NCBI RefSeq assembly: GCF_048594095.1
Contig: NC_132812.1
Coordinates: 11,176,387 to 11,240,386 of the forward strand
Direction: 5' to 3'
DNA: 64,000 nt
DNA from: Paramormyrops kingsleyae
Taxonomy: Eukaryota; Chordata; Actinopteri; Osteoglossiformes; Mormyridae
The notes under the pieces are model-generated. The model was not told the origin of the DNA and searched no databases. It saw only the letters and a program-made list of their open reading frames with translations. How positions within the stretch are numbered: position 1 is the first letter of the stretch; every line of letters begins with the position of its first letter. Positions 1-11,153 of the stretch are shown piece by piece. The position numbers were made by a program, and so were the translations under genes.

Positions 1-151
1 TATAATTATGTGACCATTTTTGTTACAACAATAATTATATGACTATTGTTCATTTTCCTTGTCTTAGTATTATTTGTGGGTTTCTATTATTATTATTTAT
101 ATTTCTGCTTTTATATTTTATATATATAATGGCCTCCATTCTGTGTCACAG

Positions 152-261
152 GGGCAAGGTTGTCCTGGGCTACACTGAGGCAGAGCTCCGGGTTCGAGGT
201 TCAGGATATCAGTTCATCCATGCGGCTGACATGCTGCACTGCGCTGAGAACCACGTCCGGA
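152..261 (+). CDS. ahr2: Aryl hydrocarbon receptor, PAS-B exon (first AHR exon in window)
   Basis: This 110-bp exon encodes the first half of the ligand-binding PAS-B domain of the aryl hydrocarbon receptor, a cytosolic bHLH-PAS transcription factor that binds planar aromatic ligands and pairs with ARNT in the nucleus. The translation contains VLGYTEAELRVRGSGYQFIH and ADMLHCAENHVR, which match AHR PAS-B almost residue for residue. The acceptor is CACAG before 152 and the donor is A|GTGAGA after 261. The exon enters with the last base of a Lys codon and leaves with one base that completes the Met of MIKTGESG in the next exon. Upstream exons (bHLH, PAS-A, start of PAS-B) are outside the window, and bases 1-151 are AT-rich intron. 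Family is certain; the AHR2 subtype is inferred from the later transactivation exon. Confidence 0.93.
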
Positions 262-1925
262 GTGAGATGTTCTTCTGTTACAAGGCCTTCAAGACAGAGT
301 GACCATGAGTGATAATTAACCTATCAGATGGCAGTTAGAGCCGTTAAATAATTGAGGCTAAACAGATTGATGCTTCTATGTTCTGTGTTGCCATCTGCAG
401 AATCCTTTAAAGAGATGGGGACAGCAATGTCTCAATTAGGAGGTAAAACTAGGGCGGGACTGGGATTAAATTTCAGCCCTTACGGTAAATTTTTCCTAGC
501 ACTGGGGGGGTCCCATGATTAATTTTACCAGCCCACTGGGAAAATGCCTGGTCTGCCAGATGGCCAGTCCAGGCCTGCTCATACCCCAGAAGTCTTCGCG
601 TTTAACTGCTCTGTGCATTGGTGCGAGTCAGCCACTCCACAAAGGGGCCGATGGCAGTGTGTCCAGGAACGCAAACCGAAACGAAGTGGCTTCCTGCTTG
701 CTGAGTGAACCACTAGTTACAGTTACTCTGGGAATGTTGGCATCGATAGGCAGTCAGACAGCTACATGAATCTCCCATAGTCCAACAGCAGAGTCCTGTG
801 TCAGCAAGAAGCACGGCACGGGAAGTGGGTCAGCCAATCGGTGTAGTGTAATAATGACCCTAAAAGGGCTAATGGCTTGAAGCAGATGACAGCGAATTAG
901 GGAACAAGAATTTAGAATAGGAAGATACTGGGTGACCTGAATGAAGAGAAGAACATAAATATGGGAAGATATGGCTGCTTGCGAAAGACAAGGAGATTTT
1001 ATGTTATTTTCTCAATTCCACTGGATCGAACTTCCATGTTTCTTGTCAAGGTGATGAGAATGATACAGTAAGAACCTCATGAAGGGTTATAAACTCACTA
1101 AATGACTTATCTGAAAGGCAGTGGGGCAGTGCTAGGGCTTCTAGTCCCTTTGGCAAAACGGGGCCCCGATACCCACGCTGGGCAGTGAACAGAAGTATGT
1201 CATGGGTGGTCTGGGGCTTCCACTCGCCATTTCGAGGAAAGTACAGTCCTCAGTGACAAGCAAAATGACTGCAGTGAGTCAGAAAGCCCCACTTATAGTC
1301 TTCGAGGCTGCTGGAGACGCTGGACGTCTGCGTCTACCTCCATATTTAAGGGGGCATAAGATCTATACACTAAGCCTGAGGGTCTGTCTGTCCCACAGAC
1401 GGAGGGCTTGTCTTTCACCGGGAAAGTACCTGTTTGTCTCTGATGTAGCGTGAGGCTCTTCAGCAGTAGAGCTGCCTGTTTGCATGTAAGCTGCTGAACT
1501 CAACTCCAGCACGAAACCCAGCTCTTTCCCAGGAGCAGCGGAGGCACGGCCGGGGGCTCATGGCAATTACTCCCACTTTCAACGTCTGCCCCGGGGTCTC
1601 TTGGTTAGCGCGAGGCGCCCCCTGCAGGCTCGGCTGTGTCCATCACCCACCTGCAAAGTCCATTACTGGCAGCGTCACCTGTGGAAATGACGGGGTCCTG
1701 GTGCCTCACACCTGCACCGACCCCGAATAATGAGCCCATTCCGGATAATCTGGGCAGCTGGCTCGTGCTCTTTTGAGCCAAGGGGCCCAACCAAAGACAC
1801 AGTTGGCCTTTTGAAGACGGCGGTCGGGGGGAACGTTAGCGAGTCGAGTGTGTGGGCGAATGTACGCAATAGCTATGTTCCCTTTGTAGAGCTGCCAGGG
1901 AGTAATTTGCTTAAATCGCTCACAG
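262..1925 (+). other. AHR intron
   Basis: This intron separates the two PAS-B exons, with GTGAGA at its 5' end and CTCACAG at its 3' end. Apart from a dispersed repeat at about 448-590 it shows no recognisable gene. Short open frames here do not resemble known proteins and are not used. Confidence 0.85.
448..590 (+). repeat. Dispersed repeat, also present near 35.7 kb
   Basis: The stretch has the layout GGGACTGGGATTAAATT, then a G-run, then CCAGCCCACTGGGAAAATG and CCAGATGGCCAGTCCAGGCC. A related copy at about 35,700-35,830 keeps the same order (GCTGGGACTAGAT, a G-run, GCCAGATGGCCAGCCCAGCCC). Two diverged copies in the same order and orientation indicate an interspersed element. I cannot name the family with confidence. 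Confidence 0.55.
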
Positions 1926-2067
1926 TGATCAAGACGGGCGAGAGCGGGCTGACCGTGTTCCGACTGCTCACCAAGGACAACCGCTGGAAGTGGGTTCAGG
2001 CCAACGCAAGGCTGGTTTACAAGAATGGCAAACCTGACTACATCATCGCCACCCAGAGGCCTCTCGT
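1926..2067 (+). CDS. ahr2: Aryl hydrocarbon receptor, second PAS-B exon
   Basis: This 142-bp exon encodes the C-terminal half of PAS-B: (M)IKTGESGLTVFRLLTKDN, then RWKWVQANARLVYKNGKPDY and IIATQRPLV. These are signature AHR segments. The acceptor CTCACAG precedes 1926 and the donor GTAAGT follows 2067. The exon begins with TG, completing the split ATG codon of the previous exon, and ends with GT, completed by G at 2633 to give Val. The upstream open stretch in this frame (from about 1730) is intron and is not part of the protein. Confidence 0.95.
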
Positions 2068-2632
2068 GTAAGTGTGCCTATCAGTACCAGAGCATAAAGT
2101 GGCTCAGAAAGGCAGTAATTCAGATTACTCTGCGTCAGTCACACATTGGTTCAACTCGGTGGAAGTCATTGAAGCAAATCCTCAGAAATGGGTTAAAACA
2201 AATTATAATAATCCCAACACCATGGGTTTTGATAAAAGAACTTAGCTACACCTAACTTTGAGTCATGTCAGTGTTCTTTAACAAATCCTGCTTGCTTTTC
2301 TCTGATTGACAACTAGCTATTATATTTGCACAAAATGTGCTGTTAATATATTACTATGTATTATTTCAACAACATATAATATCTGAGGCCCTAAAATACA
2401 TAAATATACCTCTTATACTGCTAAATTATACTAATACTTACAGTAATACTCAGATATATTCTTCTTATGCTGATGTTTTCGTGAAGTATAAGCTATACTT
2501 TATTGGATCATTTTAATACGAGAGGAGTTGCTGCTACCCAAGTCGTTCCTTCTGCCCATAGCCATACGCACCCTGCACATTCATGCATGTGCACTGGCAC
2601 ACGCTAACCAGTGTCATGTGCCGCTGCCCTAG
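2068..2632 (+). other. AHR intron
   Basis: This short AT-rich intron has GTAAGT at its 5' end and CCGCTGCCCTAG at its 3' end. No embedded gene or strong repeat is visible. Confidence 0.85.
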
Positions 2633-4175
2633 GGAGGAGGAAGGCGGGGAGCACCTGCGGAAGCGCTCCATGCATCTGCCCTTCACCTTCGCCACGGGCG
2701 AGGCCTTGCTGTACGAGAGCAGCTGCCCTATCCCGGGATTCACCCACGCCTTCCCGGGCAGGAGCCGGAGCGGCAAGGCTAAGAAGGGCCGACTGGATGG
2801 GAGTCCCCAAGAGATCCTGGATCCCAGCTCCCTCCTGGGGGCCATGATGAGGCAGGACGAGTCTGTCTACGTGTGCCAGCCTGCCTCGCAGCCCAAGCTG
2901 ACCTTCCACAGCAGCCTTTGCAATGAGCTGGGTTTCGGGGCCGCGGGACCTTCTGATGCTGGAGCCAGTGGCACCTGGAGGGCGTCACCTAATGGCACCA
3001 CGAGGCCTGGGCTTGAACCATCAAACGTCGACCCGCTCCTGTCCACGCTGGACTCCCTGACTCTGGAGGGCACTGACAACTGCTCCAACGCTGAGCTGTT
3101 CAGCGCTTTGGAGAACCTGGGCCTGAATGCTGAGGAGCTTGAGCTCCTGCTATTAGATGAGCGAATGATCCGTGTGGACATGGAACCAGAGTATATCCCA
3201 CCTCTCAATGACCTGCTGACCAATGATGAGATCCTCTCTTACGTTCATGACTCCCTGGAGGGCAAGACTGGAGAGGGAGGTCCCAGTAAGCAGGACCAGG
3301 TAGCCGTCTCCCAGGGAATACCCATCCTTGGGCACACTCCAGCAGGTGGTCCCACCCCTTCTCACCAGAACGTGGGATATCCGTCCAGCAGACCACAGGA
3401 GCAGGCACCGATTCTTCAGCTTTCGCAGCAGATGCAGCAGCACCTAAACACTCAGCCGGTCCTGCGCAATGTGGATGCGCGGGACATACAGTTTGGGCCG
3501 CTGGTATCAGCCTTACCCGCCCAGCACATTATCACCAAGCCTTTTCCTGCGGAGAAGAAGCCTCTGTGCTGGGAGCAATTGCTCATTGATGGCAGCTGGG
3601 CCACCCAGCAGGTCCAAATGGGAGGGAATGACCATCCGCGGGGGAAAATGATCCACACTGAGGCCCCGCAAACACCCTCAAGCCAGTCGCACAAACACCA
3701 GTCGCTCCAGTGGCCTCAGAGCCAAATCCCTACCCAGCTCCACTCTCAGTTCCAGTGCAAACAGAGTTTTGACAACGGGGGAGCATCCATGGATGGGATC
3801 TGCAATGTTTCCGGGCAGCAGACTGCAGATCAGGGTTCCTGGCCAGCTTACAGCTACAGTGACCCAGGTTCTCTCCACAGCCAGATGGAACTAAGGTCAG
3901 CTGACCCATATTATCACAACAGGCATGTGGCACCGTTCCTGGCCTCTCACTCCAGCACGCCTGGGCTTTCCAGCGTGGATTATGACACGGTGCCCGGCCA
4001 GTACCACGGAGAGGTAGCCACATCTTCAACTGCAGGTCAGGTCGGGGTCACGTCCACCCGCTTCTTGCAGTACACGGCCCAGAAATCCTCGCCGGCTGTG
4101 GGTCGAGCCAAGCCGTCTCCCTCTCTGGAGTCATACAGCTTGTTCATCAGCGGCGGTTCACCAGAGGCAAGCGAG
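2633..4175 (+). CDS. ahr2: Aryl hydrocarbon receptor, large transactivation exon
   Basis: This 1,543-bp exon encodes about 514 residues downstream of PAS-B. It opens with EEEGGEHLRKRSMHLPFTFA and TGEALLYESSCPIPG, typical AHR, followed by DPSSLLGAMMRQDESVYVCQ. A central acidic segment, NAELFSALENLGLNAEELEL then LLLDERMIRVDMEPEYIPPL and NDLLTNDEILSYVHDSLE, is the transactivation core and reads like fish AHR2. The remainder is rich in Gln, Ser and Pro but has no long polyglutamine tract. The first base completes a Val codon split from the previous exon; the frame ends on GAG at 4175 in phase 0 with donor GTAAAT. The frame stays open to a stop at 4254-4256, but that tail has no AHR character and is taken as intron. 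No frameshift or stop interrupts the exon. It is GC-richer than its flanks. Confidence 0.95.
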
Positions 4176-7100
4176 GTAAATGAAAAGCGGGATTACAGCG
4201 TTTTAGTGGGTGTGTGTTTGACCTTTATGAGCTGGCTTGCTGTGACATTCATGTAAATGCTTGTCGCAACACAGATGTGTGCGTCTGCGAGCCTTCCTCC
4301 GCTCCTGTGTCTGAGGGCTCTCCTAAAAATCGACAGGAGCAAACAGGAGAAACACACGTCCGTGTTATCCCAGTTATCCCATGCGTGTTTACCAGCGCTA
4401 GACTAGACCGAAGAACCCTGTAAAATTAAACCACTTCTGTTACTCAATATGGTCTCTTTCTAACAGATTCTTGTACCCCTCCGATAAAAGGTTAATCTGT
4501 ACCAGCGAGGATCACTTACCCAACTTCTGTTAAAGTTAATATTCGATGACCATCTTGCCTTACCATGTCATTGTCTCTTAGAATCGCATAATAATGGGGA
4601 AAAAGAAAGAAAGAATCATCTAACCGCTGCTGATGCCACCAGGAGGTGGTTCTCCAGGCACTTTAGCAAGGCTTTGGGTTTCTTGACCTCAGGGTCTGAT
4701 CTCAGGTGCCGCAGGACTGCAATAGATCAATAGGCCACGCTGGCTCAGATTGCCCCGTGCCAGAGTCCGGCACATGCTGCTCTGCCGTAAACTGATGCGT
4801 AGACAGGAGCAAGCTGGCGGGTTGCTGGAATATTTATGAATTAATTATTGCCAGGCCTGTCAACTACAATATAACACTCATCGCACGCAACCGCAATCGT
4901 TAGCTTTGTTTGTAATCAAAACTAGATCCTTCCTTTCCCGCCGGTATTTAAAAACCCAGTAAGTACTAATAAATGCATAATGGAAGACAAATGAGTGGAG
5001 TAACAGTGTTGTGATACCCTTAACTACTCTCCTTTAGCTTAGCACAATGCTGCATGGTTTTGCTATTGGGTGCTACTGTTAATACTAACAGGATATAGTT
5101 ACTGTATGACTTCAGACCCCCCAGCTGACTCTAGCTGCACCTGTGCTCCACAGTATCTTGCATATGCCGCCATGTTTATCCTACACAAGCCTGTGAATTT
5201 CTGCAGTTTAGCCACAGGGTCTCTCTGAAGCCACTCCATCATATGGGAATTATTACCATCTTCAGTATGCACTGCGATATGGGAATCATTTCCTTGTTTA
5301 CAAATAAGAGTCTTGTTATGGTCATGCAAAGTACTTAATATGGCTCTTTGTCTTTTCTAAGTAATGTTTCAGTGTAGTTCAGTCAGATCTTAGTAATGAA
5401 GTCCACTAATTACACTATAACAGCATAAGTGTAACTAATCTATCTTAACACTTGTTTTATGAACAGACTCATGTGGAAAATCGGCGTGCTGTATGAGGGC
5501 TGGTGGTACCGTGGCTCACTGGGTAGCGCTGTTACCTTATACCTCTACGGCTGGGGGTTTGAATGCCGTGCTCAGAGCTTGTGTGCTCTCCCTATGCTGT
5601 ACAGGCTTCTTTCTGTAGCCCAGAAACAGGCAGCTGGGTGAATTGACATCTGTAACTCGTCCATAGTTCAGTTGTGTGTGTGAGTGCGTTTGCTCTGTAG
5701 TGGGCTGGCCTCCTGCTGCCTCGCACCCAGAGCTGCCCGTGACACAAGACAGAACTTCAATTGCAGGTCCTGAATATCCTGAGAATAAGGTTGCTCCAGA
5801 ACTGTGGCTGCATGACATGAATCTCCCTCCTTTTCCTGAACTCCACTGAAGAGTCTGTCATTATTATGATGAACTCAATCAAAGATAATTAATATAAAAA
5901 TCAGTATGAAATCTACCACAACCTGACCAACCAAAAGCCTGGATCTGATGGCTCCTGCTGCTGAACTTTGCAACGCTGTATGAGAGAATAATGTTTCTAA
6001 AATACCTGCTTAACTTTTGAGGGAAGTTTCAGTTTACTTATCAGAACAATCTATACCTTTATTACATAATAAAGTAAAAGTTACCTGTCAAAATATAAAT
6101 ATAATAAATCAATAAATAATTTAATGACAACAGTCAGTGAACATCTGTGTAGAAGCGTAAATCTTTATACAGCTTCAGGGTTGGATCTAATCCTCTATAG
6201 TCCCAAAAAGACACCCAGGGGCTTAAGGAGGTTAAGGAGCAGGGCACAGGGCATTGGGCTCAGGACAATCAGAATCAGGCGATCTGTGTCCATTTCTCAG
6301 TGGCTGTCAAACCTGCAGCAGATACATACATAGTTAAGGCAAAACAATAGTCATATGCAGCCTGGTTCTTATACACTATGTGCTTGTGTGGTTGATAAAG
6401 TCTCACAGCATAACTAGCCTTCGTATACTGGACCGAAACACAGATCAGCGCTGCCAAGCCAGCCAGGGAAGGGCACCACGTCTCTGTTTTTGTTCTTCTT
6501 CCTGTCCGTTTGTCACACTGTCATTATTCATCTTGCGAAGTGGAAGCCACAGAATCGGGGGAGGCAGAGGGAGAGCGAGAGCAGCACAGGTGACGGAACC
6601 AAGCCGTGTACAGAGTCCCTCTGAGCGGGTCGCCCCGAGGCTGCCAGCGCCCACGGCCTCACTGATGGAGACGGGCCAGGCTGAGGTCCCGAGCGGATCG
6701 CCCCGAGGCTGCCACACTGGGCTGCCTAAGTGCAGGCTGACGCATTTGGTTGCACGATGGGTCGATGCCTCACTGATCCTTTTACATAAACAATGAGGAG
6801 CATCCCCAGCAACACCCCGCCGGCCGTGCTCTCGCCACCTTCCTACACAAAGGAAAGCGCGGTGGCTTACAACGTCACCTAATAAATGTGCTAATAGCGC
6901 TAATTGGTTCATTACAAGCTTTACAAGCAGTTTTCGACTGACGTAAGTAATCGGTTCCACAAACCCTTACGCAAGTCAACTTTTACGAAAATCGGATTCA
7001 TCTTCCCATTCAAGACACTTTAATGCAAAAAAAAAGAGCAAAAACATACTAGTAATACATACTTATACTGTATATGGAACACATGAACACGTGTCAAATA

Positions 7101-7868
7101 AAAAGAGGACGTGCAAACGTACTTATGGACACCTCACCCTTGTATTTCCGTAGACTCTATGTATCGCAATATTGTCTGGATTTCATTAAGTTGACAGCTG
7201 CCTGCACTGTACTTTTGAGTGCTTGCAGTCCATTTTCTATGGGTCTTATTGGAACTTTTTCTGACAATAATATCTGATATTTATTTATTAGACACACAAG
7301 ATAGATAAAAATTTTGAACCAAAGAGGTGACAGCGAGGACCCTGTTCAGCTGATTGGTCAGTCTCCTATAATCATGCATGTGTCACTAATGGTAATGTGA
7401 CACAGCTGGATGAGTCTTTCAATCAAGGAAACAACACCGTCAAAGCACAAGGTGAACGGAGCTATTTAGCCAAGCGCAGGAGCCTTTCAATTTTAAAGTA
7501 GATTGTAAAATCTGAAGTAGCTCAAAATGTCCTCCCCGTCATGGATTATCTGGTCAACTAATACAATTAGTCGTAAAAACAGGTACAGAACGTGTGCTAA
7601 TTGAGCATTTAGGGAACCCACAACAAGGGAATAAATGTTCCACCACATGACCAGTATGGTACAAATGTATTACTCTATGTTCCAGCTACCAGCCATATGT
7701 ATACAGCAGCTGCTGTAAAGGACTTGTTGAGCTGAGCGATTGTAATAGTTTGATTAAGTCAAGGTGTTTTCATTTACTTTATTTTTAACTGAAAATATGC
7801 AGCTTCACAATTCCTGTGCAGCAGACCATGGAAATGGGTCTTCGGCTCATTTTCTTGTCCCTTTGTAG
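4176..7868 (+). other. AHR last intron
   Basis: This 3.7-kb AT-rich intron lies between the large exon and the short terminal exon, bounded by GTAAAT and CCCTTTGTAG. It contains a tRNA-derived SINE at about 5,495-5,755 and a piece of low-copy repeat around 6,915-6,990 (ACTTACG/CAAGTCAAC motifs similar in style to the MITE ends at 10.85 kb). No other coding sequence is recognised. Confidence 0.65.
5495..5755 (+). mobile_element. tRNA-derived SINE (V-SINE-like)
   Basis: The head has Pol III box A- and B-like sequences (GTGGCTCACTGGGTAGCGCT and GGGGGTTTGAATGCC) in tRNA order. The body resembles the fish V-SINE layout, with a later GTGTGTGTGAGTG stretch followed by GTGGGCTGGCCTCC and CTGCCTCGCACCCAGAGC. 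It is diverged and probably old. Confidence 0.6.
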
Positions 7869-8027
7869 ATGGAAAGAGGAGCACAGCCCGGCAGCACCAG
7901 GCTGGCATATGCAGTGGACAGCCTCTTGCCCGACACGGCGGCTACAGGACCCACTGACCTGTCCCAGCCCTGCCCCGAAGTCCTTCCCAGTCCCCCAGAC
8001 CTGCTTCCCACCGGCTTTTACATCTGA
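7869..8027 (+). CDS. ahr2: Aryl hydrocarbon receptor, C-terminal exon
   Basis: A pyrimidine-rich tract ending TTTGTAG precedes a 52-codon frame that starts MERGAQPGSTRLAYAVDSLL and ends PEVLPSPPDLLPTGFYI followed by TGA at 8025-8027. The previous exon ends in phase 0 and this frame begins in phase 0, so the join is clean. An acidic, Pro-rich tail with a short final hydrophobic motif fits the end of a fish AHR2. The longest open frame through this stretch (about 7,816-8,043) is a different, non-homologous frame. The call rests on phase, acceptor and tail character and not on an aligned homologue, so it is less certain than the upstream exons. Confidence 0.72.
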   Translation: MERGAQPGSTRLAYAVDSLLPDTAATGPTDLSQPCPEVLPSPPDLLPTGFYI

Positions 8028-8790
8028 GACAGTATCTGATTAATCTCTACTGACAAGGATTACGGTCACAGGATTATTCAGAGGGTCAGTCTTTCAAATA
8101 ATGGGGAAAGTCTGAAAGGGAGAAGCAAACAAACAAAGTCTGCATTGTGTATGCATATGGACGGTCTTTTGTTTCTTTCATCTGCTTTGAAATCTTCTAT
8201 GAATTCCCATGTAGCATAGTGAACCCGGCATAAGGGTGGGGCTCAGCTGGCATACACTAGTGAAAGTGAGCTCTCTTTTCTATTGTGATTGGCAAAACTT
8301 GACAATTTCACATCTTTTTCCCAGTGATTTCAATAATAGCTGATCGTGGCACCCCGTATCGCTTGTGATGTTGGTTTTTCCTTCCCCGGAGTGTAGTGTT
8401 CTCATATGACTGGAAAGGTTCCGGTTGAACCATTACCCCTATGGTGGGGGGTAAACGTATGTGCACTGTTTTACTGTGAATATCCCATGGTGTGTTTTAG
8501 TGTACTATTATTGGAATCTGCAGTACAAACAAGGACACAAATCTGATATATTTTAAAAGCAGATCAGATGCTGGTGGGTTTTAAAATGCCTTTTTGATTC
8601 ATGCACTTGTGAAGATTCGAGGCCTGCCTGAGAGCCCCCCCCCCCCCCACCCGCTTTGCCTGTGTGGGTTGTCTGTTACTGACAGAAAGGAAATAGCACT
8701 GCTGAAGGGCATTTTGCTGAGTTTACAGTGTGGCATGTTCATTTCTCCACTGAAGGGGAGGGCCATGCCGTATATACCATGGGGGGGCCA
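8028..8790 (+). other. Likely AHR 3' UTR / downstream flank
   Basis: Non-coding sequence follows the AHR stop codon, including a run of C at about 8,635-8,649. No gene is visible. The transcript end is not fixed by sequence: AATAAA occurs at 9022-9027 and 10067-10072, as well as inside the SINE tail at about 8993. Confidence 0.5.
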
Positions 8791-8990
8791 TGTGTGGCTT
8801 AGTGGCTTTGACCGCTGTGCCTGGGATCAGAAGGGTGTAGGTTTGAATCCTGTGTTTAGCAGAATAGTTAAATCTCCATTGGGCTCTGAGTTAAGGTGCT
8901 TAACCCAGGGGCACTGGATGGACAGCTGACCTCACACTCAGACCCCAAGCTTCACTCATGTGTGTGTGTGTGTGTGTGTGTTTAAAAAAA
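8790..8990 (+). mobile_element. tRNA-derived SINE with TG tail
   Basis: The head contains GTGTGGCTTAGTGGCTTTGA and GGTGTAGGTTTGAATCCTGT, which are box A- and B-like. The body has a TTAAGGTGCTTAACCCAGG segment typical of fish SINEs, followed by CTCAGACCCCAAGCTT. It ends in a (TG)n tract at about 8,960-8,981 and an A/T-rich tail. Confidence 0.6.
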
Positions 8991-9021
8991 TAAATAAAAA
9001 AAATCATTAGATGGGATAAGG

Positions 9022-9027
9022 AATAAA
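9022..9027 (+). terminator. Possible polyadenylation signal for AHR
   Basis: A canonical AATAAA hexamer lies about 1 kb past the AHR stop and just after the SINE. Another is at 10067-10072. Hexamers are frequent in AT-rich DNA, so this is only a candidate. Confidence 0.25.
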
Positions 9028-9300
9028 ACACACACTGCAATGGACCTGTATTCATGCAAAAGGCAGATAAAGCTTCCTTTCATAAGGTGTTGGTAAGTGT
9101 TAAATGTTCCATGAAGAAAAAGAGCAGGGTAATGGAATGACTGGAAACTGTTTATTCTTTATTGTTTTCACAATTTATGCTGCAAAAACAACACCTCTAA
9201 AATTCCTGCGAATATCATTCCTGTAAAGTATTACCCTTCCCGCAAATCCTGCAGAATGTTTTCATTTCAGATAGGTGTCAGGTCTGAGTAAGGTTAGGTG

Positions 9301-9368
9301 GAGAGGAGAGGCCTGCCCCCATAAGAGGAGAGGCCTGCCCCATAAGAGGAGAGGCCTGCCCCCATAAG
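9301..9368 (+). repeat. Short tandem repeat, about 22 bp, three copies
   Basis: The motif GAGAGGCCTGCCCCCATAAG is repeated three times with a one-base length difference in the C-run of the middle copy. Confidence 0.85.
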
Positions 9369-10205
9369 GTGATCACTGATGCTGTTCTGGTTGTAGCAAT
9401 GATTTGCAATGTGAAGTAAATCCTATAAGTTTCTCCAGTATTAACTGGGCAGATGCATTTTCAAATGTTTTCTGTACATTGTGAAGACTTAATTTCATGG
9501 TGCTGAACAGTGATTTTTTTGCTGTAGTTCCAATAATTTGTATTCTGATAAAAAATATGACAAGTACGCACAACGTGTCTTAAGAATTGTTTCTGATTTG
9601 TGTATATATAGTTGGGGAAAATAATTATATATACATACATAAAAATGCGTCTTCTACAGTAAAAATGTTTTAAAACTGACTAGAAATTATATGTAAAAAC
9701 TAAAGTGACAATCAAATGTTATACAGGTATGTAAATAGCAAAAACAAGTGATTTTTTTTTTACATTTGTTGCAAGCACTATTTAAGAAAACAATGAAAAG
9801 CTATAAGACACACTTTTCTCCAAAATATTCACTAAAATTGTAGTTGAAAATCTGTATTTGATATTGTATAAAAAGCTATGAAACTATTTAAGTTAAAAAG
9901 AAGTTTTGAATTGAGTTGAAAAGAGGATGGTGCCATACTGGTGAAACAATGAATTTGTTCAAGTTTATAACTTTTTTTCAGTCACGTTAAATTAATCCTG
10001 TAATGCAACACCCTGAAGGTCATTGCACATGTTGTTTGAAAGAAAGTCAAAATGTTTGAATACAGAAATAAAGGATTTGTGCAGTCACATTGACTTAAGT
10101 GTGTTACCACGATACCATGGTAGAGCTGATCTGTTTGTATGTCAATCATGCACACTTTCTGATGCTTTGTGAATTGAGCATTATATCCATCACAAACTGC
10201 TTATC
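9369..10205 (+). other. AT-rich non-coding stretch
   Basis: AT-rich sequence with no recognisable gene or element. An AATAAA hexamer occurs at 10067-10072. Confidence 0.6.
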
Positions 10206-10210
10206 TATGT

Positions 10211-10552
10211 GGTTGTTGTGTGTGTGTGTGTGTGTGTGTGTGAGTGTCCCCATAACGTCCCCATAACAATGTCCTCATAACGTGATAAATATCCATTTTT
10301 TTTTCCCTTATGGGGACCGGTATCCTGCGAAAACTCTATTTTATACAAATCGGTGACTGCTATGAAAAAACTAAAAATGCAAAAACTCTTGTATTTTGCT
10401 TGGTTACTTATGGTTATGGTTAGGGCTGGGTGGGGGTTAAGGTTGTCATAGTTAGCATTAGCATTTTTCCCATAGAAATGAATGAGCGGACCCCATAAGG
10501 AAAGGTATACCCGATATTTGTGTGTGTGTGTGTCTGTGTGTGTGTGTGTGTT
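10211..10552. mobile_element. MITE-like element flanked by TG microsatellites (copy 1)
   Basis: The core (about 10,245-10,515) begins with GTCCCCATAACG and ends CGGACCCCATAAGGAAAGGT, giving terminal inverted repeats around the motif GTCCCCATAA. The interior (TTATGGTTATGGTTAGGGCT, GTTAGCATTAGCATTTTTCC, AAATGAATGAGCGG) is shared with the copy at 23.4 kb. A (TG)n run abuts each side (about 10,213-10,242 and 10,519-10,550). Nothing inside resembles a transposase, so the element is non-autonomous. Confidence 0.75.
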
Positions 10553-10846
10553 GTAAGGGACCATCTGTTGGAAGATCTCCCCAGGAGTGAGACCACAGAT
10601 GCCTGGTTCCCATGTTTAACATTCCCTTCGCAGTGACACCAGTACTGTCCGTCAAAATAACCACCGAGACAGAGACCATGCCAGTAAACGAGAACATTTT
10701 CAGAGTGCCTCACACATTGCAAACAAAACCTCCATTCATCATTTGTAAATCCACCATAAACCCTCATATTTCGTAAATCATTATATTTTTATTTTTGGTA
10801 GCGTTACCATTTCTTAAATTTAACACAGTTTTGGCAAAACAGAAGT
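10553..10846 (+). other. Non-coding sequence
   Basis: No gene recognised. The minus-strand open frames that run through this stretch read into the TG microsatellite and are not supported. Confidence 0.5.
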
Positions 10847-10847
10847 A

Positions 10848-11153
10848 CAGATGCTCCTCAACTTACGATGGTGCTACGTCCCAATATACCCATCATAAGG
10901 TGAAAAGTCAAATATTAATATGATGTGACACAATATAGACAATAGACTTTGGAACGTTTGCTTAAACACAGAGAAAATCACAGTACGATATGTTGTTAAA
11001 CACTGTACGAAATGTCTATGCTTGCGATCACTACAGACACTGGAAGCGTGGCTGGATGGATGCTGCCATCTCCAGACCAAAATTCAAAGTTTGATGACTG
11101 AATGTGCGTCGCAAAGTCGAAAAGTCGAATTATTGTAAAGTAAGGGACATCTA
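10848..11153. mobile_element. MITE-like element with 20-bp imperfect inverted ends
   Basis: The left end reads AGATGCTCCTCAACTTACGA; the right end (TGTAAAGTAAGGGACATCT) is its imperfect reverse complement. Internal repeats such as GTCGCAAAGTCGAAAAGTCG follow the style of short fish DNA transposons. There is no coding capacity. Confidence 0.65.

Noticed and set aside
2583..2632. Upstream Met at 2,583 as start of a separate 557-codon protein
   Set aside because: This part precedes the CCCTAG acceptor and is intron; the AHR frame begins at 2,633 by splicing from 2,067.
2534..4029. Long antisense frames across the large AHR exon
   Set aside because: They are shadow frames of a GC-rich coding exon with no independent support.
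4176..4256. Continuation of the large AHR exon to the stop at 4,254
   Set aside because: The peptide after the GTAAAT donor (hydrophobic, VGVCLTFMSWLAVTFM) has no AHR character, and a phase-matched terminal exon exists at 7,869.
5495..5755. Functional tRNA gene
   Set aside because: Only box A- and B-like heads are present, followed by a SINE body; there is no complete cloverleaf or terminator arrangement. The same holds for 8.8, 31.9 and 34.7 kb.
7816..8043. 75-codon frame covering the AHR last exon
   Set aside because: It is in a different frame from the phase-0 continuation of AHR; its peptide shows no family features.
10205..10767. Minus-strand frames with His-Thr repeats
   Set aside because: They are translations of CA microsatellites flanking a MITE.
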